From: an uncultured Ileibacterium sp.
GTDB lineage: Bacteria > Bacillota > Clostridia > Peptostreptococcales > Anaerovoracaceae
Assembly: GCA_902488835.1 (NCBI GenBank)
Contig: CABTXQ010000042.1
Location: forward strand, 1 to 8,613
Reading direction: 5' to 3'
DNA length: 8,613 nucleotides
The notes under the pieces were generated by a model. That model did no database searches and was not told where the DNA came from. It worked only from the letters and a program-made list of their open reading frames with translations. Shown here piece by piece: positions 4,110-8,613 of this stretch. The first letter of the stretch is position 1, and every line of letters begins with the position of its first letter. The position numbers and the translations under genes are program-made.

Positions 4110-6539
4110 ATGCCTAAGAGCAATAAAAATTTTAATAAAGAGATTCAGGATAATAACAAAAGAGAAAATATCAGGGCGATAATAATTCTCGCTCTCGGTA
4201 TATTCCTTTTTTTGACGGTTAACCTTAATGTTGCAGGCGAACTTGGAATGCTTATACATGATGCTCTAAGGGGAGTTTTCGGCGTTATGGCAGTTTTGCT
4301 GTCATTAATTTTAATTATAATTTCAATACTCCTTTTTACAAAAAAAATAACAAGCTGCAACCATAAAGTAGTAATTATCTCAATACTTGTTTTTGTAAGT
4401 TTATCAATGCTTAATTCGATAAGATTCATAAATAGCAATGATTTAAGAATAAGTACAGAATTTATTAAGGACCATTATCAAAAAGGAATAATAGGGGATA
4501 GTGGTGGAGTCTTTGGTATGGAAGTTTCAGGGATCTTTGTAAAATTGATAGGAAAGCCTGGCCTTGTACTTCTATCATTAACAATACTGATTATCTGTTT
4601 GATTATGACTGTTAACTTTCCTATTTCCAGTAAAAAGAACATATCGAGCCTCATAAATAAAGTTAAAAGAGATAAGGATGATGAAATAATTGATTTGACA
4701 AATGATGATGAATTAATTCTACCTGAAGATAATGTTATGGAGGAGATTGAAAAAACACACAAATTAAGAAAAAAGCAAAAAAAGATAATCAGTTATATGC
4801 AGGATGATTCTCTATTCAAAGATGAAGCAGACGAAGTAGATGAAGCCGATGATGCAGATGTAAGCAAGGAAAATGAAAATATTGAAAAAGATGATGAACC
4901 GAAATCCTATGGACTTGACGGTGTTATTGATATTCCAAAATCTTTCGGCCTTGATGGGAAAGGAATTATAAAAGATGATCCTGGTAATAGTAAATCAGGT
5001 TCTATGAATAATTTTACTGAAGGCGATACAAAAGATATTGAAAAAGAAATTGAACATGCTGTATCTGAAAGAAAGTCAGGTGGCATATACAAGCTTCCAC
5101 CTAAGAACTTATTAAAGAAAAGCGGTAATAACAGTAGAGGGATGACTGCAAGACAGTTAAGAGATAATGCCGAGAAGCTCGAAGATACACTTCAGAATTT
5201 CGGTGTTGAAGCGAGAATACTTCAGGTTATACAAGGCTCCTCTGTTACAAGATATGAGATACAACCTGCACCGGGAGTTAAGGTGAACAGCATCGTAAAA
5301 CTTCATGATGATATTGCACTTAATATGAAGGCAAAAAGTCTAAGGATAGAGGCTCCTATTCCAGGAAAAGCTGCAGTAGGTATTGAAGTTGAGAATGAAC
5401 ATCCATCACCTGTGACGATACGTGAGCTAATAGATTCTGACGAATTTAAGAACTCGGATTCAAAGATAACATTTGTTGTAGGAAAGGATGTGTCCGGAAG
5501 GAATATAGTTGCAAACCTTAAGGACATGCCTCATATGCTTGTCGCAGGGGCAACTGGTTCCGGTAAGTCTGTATTTATCAATTCTATAATAGTTAGCATT
5601 TTATACAAAGCTAAGCCTGATGAGGTAAAGTTGATAATGGTCGACCCTAAGGTTGTTGAACTAAGTAATTATAATGGTATTCCGCATATGCTTATTCCTG
5701 TTGTCACTGATCCAAAGAAAGCGGCAGCATCGCTTAACTGGGCTGTAAACGAGATGGATAAGAGATACAATATGTTTGCGGCTGCAAGGGTAAGAGATCT
5801 TAAATCATATAATAATTATATCCAAAAAGAGGGGGCTGATGAGAATAAGCTTCCTCAAATAGTTATAATAATTGATGAATTTGCTGATTTGATGATGACC
5901 TCTTCTGCACAAGTTGAGACAGCAGTTGCAAGGCTTGCTCAAAAGGGCAGAGCTGCAGGAATGCACATAATAATAGCTACACAAAGACCTTCTGTGGATG
6001 TCATAACAGGTGTAATAAAGGCTAATATTCCGTCGAGAGTTGCACTCATGGTTTCTTCACAGGTGGATTCAAGGACAATCTTAGATTCTTCAGGAGCTGA
6101 GCAACTTATTGGAAATGGAGATATGCTCTTTAAACCGGGAGATTATAATTCAGCTATAAGAGTTCAAAGTCCATACGTAAGTGACGAGGAAATATTTAGA
6201 ATAATAGATTTTGTAAAAAACCAAGAATCGGTAAATTACAATGAAGAGGTAATAGAAAAAATAGAGACACCGGATAGAGGATCTTCTAAAGATTCAGAAG
6301 ATGAGCTTACCGGAGAAGCTATAGATTTCATACTTAACAAAAAAACGGCATCTGTTTCAATGCTCCAAAGGCGATTTAGAATAGGATATAACAGAGCTGC
6401 ACGAATGATAGATGAAATAGAGGAGATGGGAATTATAGGACCACAGGATGGAAGCAGAGGTCGTGAAGTGCTTATTACAAAAAAAGACTATTATGGAGAT
6501 GACTTCATAGATAGTGAAAGTGAGAATGAAGATGAGTAA
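4110..6539 (+). CDS. ftsK: DNA translocase FtsK/SpoIIIE
   Basis: This is a membrane-anchored ATP-driven pump that moves chromosomal DNA through the closing septum. From ATG 4110 it has 809 residues, normal for the Firmicutes FtsK/SpoIIIE type. The N-terminus has four predicted membrane helices, at about 21-38, 56-76, 87-104 and 152-168. An acidic, low-complexity linker (about 185-330) contains a short tandem repeat. The motor domain has the Walker A motif GATGSGKS (480-487), the Walker B motif VIIIDEFADL (585-594), and the typical KGRAAGMHIIIATQRPSVDV. The C-terminal gamma winged helix (about 729-795, including VSMLQRRFRIGYNRAARMID) should read polarity sequences in DNA. Its stop overlaps the rimO start by 8 bases. 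No convincing promoter lies between the rpmF terminator and the gene, so expression may depend on terminator read-through or on a weak promoter. Whether it acts mainly in vegetative division or in sporulation cannot be told from the sequence. Confidence 0.96.
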   Translation: MPKSNKNFNKEIQDNNKRENIRAIIILALGIFLFLTVNLNVAGELGMLIHDALRGVFGVMAVLLSLILIIISILLFTKKITSCNHKVVIISILVFVSLSMLNSIRFINSNDLRISTEFIKDHYQKGIIGDSGGVFGMEVSGIFVKLIGKPGLVLLSLTILIICLIMTVNFPISSKKNISSLINKVKRDKDDEIIDLTNDDELILPEDNVMEEIEKTHKLRKKQKKIISYMQDDSLFKDEADEVDEADDADVSKENENIEKDDEPKSYGLDGVIDIPKSFGLDGKGIIKDDPGNSKSGSMNNFTEGDTKDIEKEIEHAVSERKSGGIYKLPPKNLLKKSGNNSRGMTARQLRDNAEKLEDTLQNFGVEARILQVIQGSSVTRYEIQPAPGVKVNSIVKLHDDIALNMKAKSLRIEAPIPGKAAVGIEVENEHPSPVTIRELIDSDEFKNSDSKITFVVGKDVSGRNIVANLKDMPHMLVAGATGSGKSVFINSIIVSILYKAKPDEVKLIMVDPKVVELSNYNGIPHMLIPVVTDPKKAAASLNWAVNEMDKRYNMFAAARVRDLKSYNNYIQKEGADENKLPQIVIIIDEFADLMMTSSAQVETAVARLAQKGRAAGMHIIIATQRPSVDVITGVIKANIPSRVALMVSSQVDSRTILDSSGAEQLIGNGDMLFKPGDYNSAIRVQSPYVSDEEIFRIIDFVKNQESVNYNEEVIEKIETPDRGSSKDSEDELTGEAIDFILNKKTASVSMLQRRFRIGYNRAARMIDEIEEMGIIGPQDGSRGREVLITKKDYYGDDFIDSESENEDE
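4899..4970 (+). repeat. Two-copy degenerate tandem repeat in the ftsK linker
   Basis: Residues 264-275 and 276-287 of FtsK repeat a 12-residue unit whose first eight positions are PKSYGLDG and PKSFGLDG. At DNA level the first 24 bases agree at about 17 positions, so the duplication is old or the peptide is under selection. It follows a strongly acidic stretch, DEADEVDEADDAD, and lies in the flexible linker between the membrane and motor domains. Confidence 0.65.
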
Positions 6540-7911
6540 AAGTGTATATATTGATACACTGGGTTGTGCAAAAAATGAATACGATTCACAGGTCCTAGCT
6601 AAATATCTCACATCTCAAGGTTGCTTGATTACGGATGATCCCTTGGAGTCAGATATTTTAATAGTTAATACCTGTGGATTTATTGAAGCTGCAAAAATCG
6701 AGTCCATCAATCGAATAATGGAAATGGTAAATATCAAGGGTGATAAAAAGAGATTGATAATCACCGGATGTTTATCAGAACGTTATCATGATGAACTTGT
6801 TAAAGAAATTCCTGAAGCAGACTTAATTGCAGGTGTTAACGAATACTTTAAATTGTCAGATATTATTAAAGAAATAAATCTTGACTCAAATGAGACCTTC
6901 GAAAACAAGGATATAGTTGGAGGAGGTACAAATGAAATCCTTGAGTATAATAAAAGAGAAATCCCATTGGGAACGTATTCATCTTTTATAAAGGTTGCTG
7001 AGGGATGCGATAATACATGTGCTTTTTGCGCTATACCATCCATCAGAGGTCGGTACAGGAGTAAAAAGATTGAGGACATCGTAAGAGAAGCAGAAGATCT
7101 TTCTCTAAAGGGAGTTAAGGAATTGATATTAATAGCGCAAGACCTTTCTGTTTACGGTAAAGATATATATGGTAAAATAGAGCTTGTAACACTCCTTAAA
7201 GAGCTATGTAAGGTTGATGGAATAAGATGGATACGGCTCATGTATATGTATGACAATAACATAACTGAAGAACTGATAAAAACCATTAAAGATGAGCCTA
7301 AAATATGTAATTATATAGATATACCTATCCAGCATATTTCGGACAAAATCCTTAAAAGAATGAGAAGAAAATCATCATCATCGTCAATTAAAAGCACAAT
7401 TAATATGATGCGTTCAATCATTCCTGACATGTGCATAAGGTCGACACTTATGGTAGGTTTTCCAGGAGAAACAGAAGAAGACTTCAACGAACTTTTAGAA
7501 TTTATAAGAGAATATAAGCTTGATAGAATTGGAGTTTTTTCTTATTCGGACGAGGACGGCACCATAGCTTATAATATGGACGGTAAGTTGGATGAGGAGA
7601 CCAAGAAAAATCGTGTTGATATTCTTATGACTGAACAAAGTAAGATAAGTTTGCAAAAAAATATAGAAAAGTTAGGGAGTACTCTTGAAGTTATAATAGA
7701 TGAGATTGACGGTGGAAGTATAGCATCAAGTCTTGAATCAGGTAAGCTTAATTATACATATATAGGAAGGACAAGATGCGATGCACCGGAGGTTGATTGT
7801 GAAGTGACAATTACAAGTAGCAAGGAACACAAAACAGGAGATATAATACCGGTTCTTATCGAAGAAGTCTTGGAATACGATTTAATCGGTAAGGAAGTGG
7901 AGGAATTATAG
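6532..7911 (+). CDS. rimO: Ribosomal protein S12 methylthiotransferase RimO
   Basis: RimO is a radical-SAM enzyme that adds a methylthio group to the beta carbon of a conserved aspartate in ribosomal protein S12. From ATG 6532 it has 459 residues. The N-terminal MTTase domain binds one 4Fe-4S cluster through C12 (TLGCAKN), C48 (NTCGF) and C80 (TGCLSERY). The radical-SAM domain has C159-x3-C163-x2-C166 (GCDNTCAFCAIPSIRGRYRS). LILIAQDLSVYG, DIPIQHISDKILKRM and MVGFPGETEEDF favour RimO over its paralogues MiaB and MtaB. A TRAM domain occupies about 382-455. The frame is open upstream to GTG 6514, with alternatives at 6520 and 6526. ATG 6532 is chosen because it gives the usual short N-terminus and an ATGAGTAA overlap of 8 bases with the ftsK stop. 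There is no good ribosome binding site, so translation is probably coupled to ftsK. An unusual five-serine run occurs at 281-285. Confidence 0.95.
   Translation: MSKSVYIDTLGCAKNEYDSQVLAKYLTSQGCLITDDPLESDILIVNTCGFIEAAKIESINRIMEMVNIKGDKKRLIITGCLSERYHDELVKEIPEADLIAGVNEYFKLSDIIKEINLDSNETFENKDIVGGGTNEILEYNKREIPLGTYSSFIKVAEGCDNTCAFCAIPSIRGRYRSKKIEDIVREAEDLSLKGVKELILIAQDLSVYGKDIYGKIELVTLLKELCKVDGIRWIRLMYMYDNNITEELIKTIKDEPKICNYIDIPIQHISDKILKRMRRKSSSSSIKSTINMMRSIIPDMCIRSTLMVGFPGETEEDFNELLEFIREYKLDRIGVFSYSDEDGTIAYNMDGKLDEETKKNRVDILMTEQSKISLQKNIEKLGSTLEVIIDEIDGGSIASSLESGKLNYTYIGRTRCDAPEVDCEVTITSSKEHKTGDIIPVLIEEVLEYDLIGKEVEEL
7372..7386 (+). repeat. TCA trinucleotide run (five serines) inside rimO
   Basis: Five consecutive serine codons (TCA, TCA, TCA, TCG, TCA) encode S281-S285 of RimO, just after KRMRRK. 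Relatives usually have a short loop here, such as RRGT/S followed by polar residues. The run could expand or contract in steps of one codon without breaking the frame. Confidence 0.6.
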
Positions 7912-7912
7912 T

Positions 7913-8440
7913 ATGAATTTGCCTAATAAATTAACGGTTTTACGAGTTATTGCTGTACCTATTTTTGTGATTTTATTTATGAATAAGCATTTTTGGACAG
8001 CAATTTTAGTTTTTTCTTTAGCTTCTATTACAGATTTGCTTGATGGCAAAATTGCAAGATCAAGAGGGCTTGTAACTAACTTTGGAAAAATAATGGACCC
8101 GCTTGCGGATAAGATACTGGTGTATTCTGCATTTTCACTTATGGTAGCAAATGGTATGATACCTGCGTGGGTCCTCATTGTAATACTTGCTAGAGAATTT
8201 ACAGTATCCGGGATGAGAACAGTTGCGGCATCTGAAGGGATTGTAATAGCAGCAGCTATGAGCGGCAAGATAAAGACGGTATTACAAATGCTTTCTGTAA
8301 TAGCTCTTCTACTTCTAAACGCCATTGCTTCGACAGTCTTGACTGTAACAGCTTATGTATTGCTCTATGCATCACTTGTTATGACAGTATTCTCAGGCAT
8401 AGAGTATGTAATTAAAAACAGGAAGGTATTCACTCTATGA
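7913..8440 (+). CDS. pgsA: CDP-diacylglycerol--glycerol-3-phosphate 3-phosphatidyltransferase (PgsA)
   Basis: PgsA is a membrane enzyme that makes phosphatidylglycerophosphate from CDP-diacylglycerol and glycerol 3-phosphate, the committed step to phosphatidylglycerol and cardiolipin. The 175-residue product has the full CDP-alcohol phosphotransferase signature: D41-x2-D44-G45-x2-A48-R49-x8-G58-x3-D62-x3-D66. The aspartates bind the metal ions and D66 is the expected catalytic base. The N-terminus MNLPNKLTVLRVIAVP and the later REFTVSGMRTVAA (94-106) are typical of PgsA, not of phosphatidylserine or cardiolipin synthases. About five to six hydrophobic helices fill the protein. The start is the ATG at 7913, with GGAGG at 7899-7903, 9 bases upstream and inside the end of rimO; only one base separates the two genes. 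The stop overlaps the cinA start (ATGA). The reverse-strand frame across this gene is a shadow. Confidence 0.96.
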   Translation: MNLPNKLTVLRVIAVPIFVILFMNKHFWTAILVFSLASITDLLDGKIARSRGLVTNFGKIMDPLADKILVYSAFSLMVANGMIPAWVLIVILAREFTVSGMRTVAASEGIVIAAAMSGKIKTVLQMLSVIALLLLNAIASTVLTVTAYVLLYASLVMTVFSGIEYVIKNRKVFTL

Positions 8441-8613
8441 AGGCTTCGATTCTCTCTGTAGGCACTGAGCTTTTGTTCGGTCAGGTTGTAAATACGAATG
8501 CAGCTTATCTGTCAAGGCATCTTAACCTTCTAGGCTTTGATGTTATGTATCATTATGTTGTAGGGGATAATCCCAATCGACTTAGAAATTCACTTAAGAG
8601 AGCTATCGCTGAG
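8437..8613 (+). CDS. cinA: CinA family protein (competence/damage-inducible protein), N-terminal 59 residues; runs off the window
   Basis: The ATG at 8437 shares ATGA with the pgsA stop. It opens a frame that stays open to the last base, giving 59 residues. The start MKASILSVGTELLFGQVVNTNA, followed by YLSRHLNLLGFDV and the block VVGDNPNRL, is the hallmark of the CinA N-terminal (COG1058, molybdopterin-binding-like) domain. Full-length CinA is usually about 410 residues, and its C-terminal domain can deamidate nicotinamide mononucleotide, so only the first seventh is visible. The ribosome binding site is AGGAAGG (8420-8426), 10 bases upstream, within pgsA. pgsA-cinA, often followed by recA, is a recurrent order in Firmicutes and supports the call. 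Whether the C-terminal deamidase domain is present cannot be judged here. Confidence 0.93.
   Translation, partial: MKASILSVGTELLFGQVVNTNAAYLSRHLNLLGFDVMYHYVVGDNPNRLRNSLKRAIAE

Noticed and set aside
7906..8325. Reverse-strand open frame of 139 codons across pgsA
   Set aside because: It lies entirely opposite a clearly identified gene with a complete catalytic signature, resembles no family I know, and has no ribosome binding site in a sensible place. It is a shadow of the codon pattern.
1..8613. Mobile elements, CRISPR arrays, tRNA/rRNA genes, riboswitches, toxin-antitoxin or defence genes
   Set aside because: I looked on both strands and saw no terminal inverted repeats, spaced repeats, cloverleaf-like sequence, transposase motifs or suitable small gene pairs. 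The window is almost fully covered by housekeeping genes.

Overview
This window looks like chromosomal core DNA from a low-GC member of the Firmicutes, most likely a Clostridia-class anaerobe. The DNA is AT-rich (mid-30s % GC by eye). Arginine is mostly AGA/AGG, strong GGAGG ribosome binding sites are common, and at least one gene appears to start with TTG. The proteins read as Clostridia-type versions of housekeeping genes. I cannot name the genus from sequence alone. All ten genes are on the + strand and almost all the DNA is coding; the longest gap between genes is about 110 bases. I see no mobile element, CRISPR array, tRNA or rRNA, prophage or defence gene.

Layout, left part (1-3734): the 3' end of recG (DNA branch-migration helicase), rsmD (16S rRNA m2G966 methyltransferase), coaD (phosphopantetheine adenylyltransferase, with a TTG start), a 183-residue coiled-coil protein of uncertain function, and tmcAL (tRNA-Met cytidine acetate ligase). 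Short gaps before coaD and before the coiled-coil gene hold only weak promoter candidates.

Middle (3735-4080): a compact, self-contained rpmF (ribosomal protein L32) unit. It has a perfect TTGACA-17-TATAAT promoter, a roughly 60-base leader with a small hairpin, a near-perfect Shine-Dalgarno, a 60-codon gene and a strong intrinsic terminator. The usual rpmF partner, the YceD/DUF177 gene, is not upstream, and plsX is not downstream.

Right part (4092-8613): ftsK/spoIIIE (DNA translocase), rimO (ribosomal protein S12 methylthiotransferase), pgsA (phosphatidylglycerophosphate synthase) and the start of cinA. These are joined by 8-base, 1-base and 4-base overlaps or gaps, so they are almost certainly one operon.

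Functionally the window mixes translation quality (rsmD, tmcAL, rpmF, rimO), chromosome handling and division (recG, ftsK, possibly the coiled-coil protein), and cofactor or lipid supply (coaD, pgsA). I did not find a new system. The items most worth a second look are the DivIVA/SepIVA-like coiled-coil protein, the isolated rpmF unit with its leader, the start-site corrections for coaD, ftsK and rimO, and the start of cinA at the right edge.
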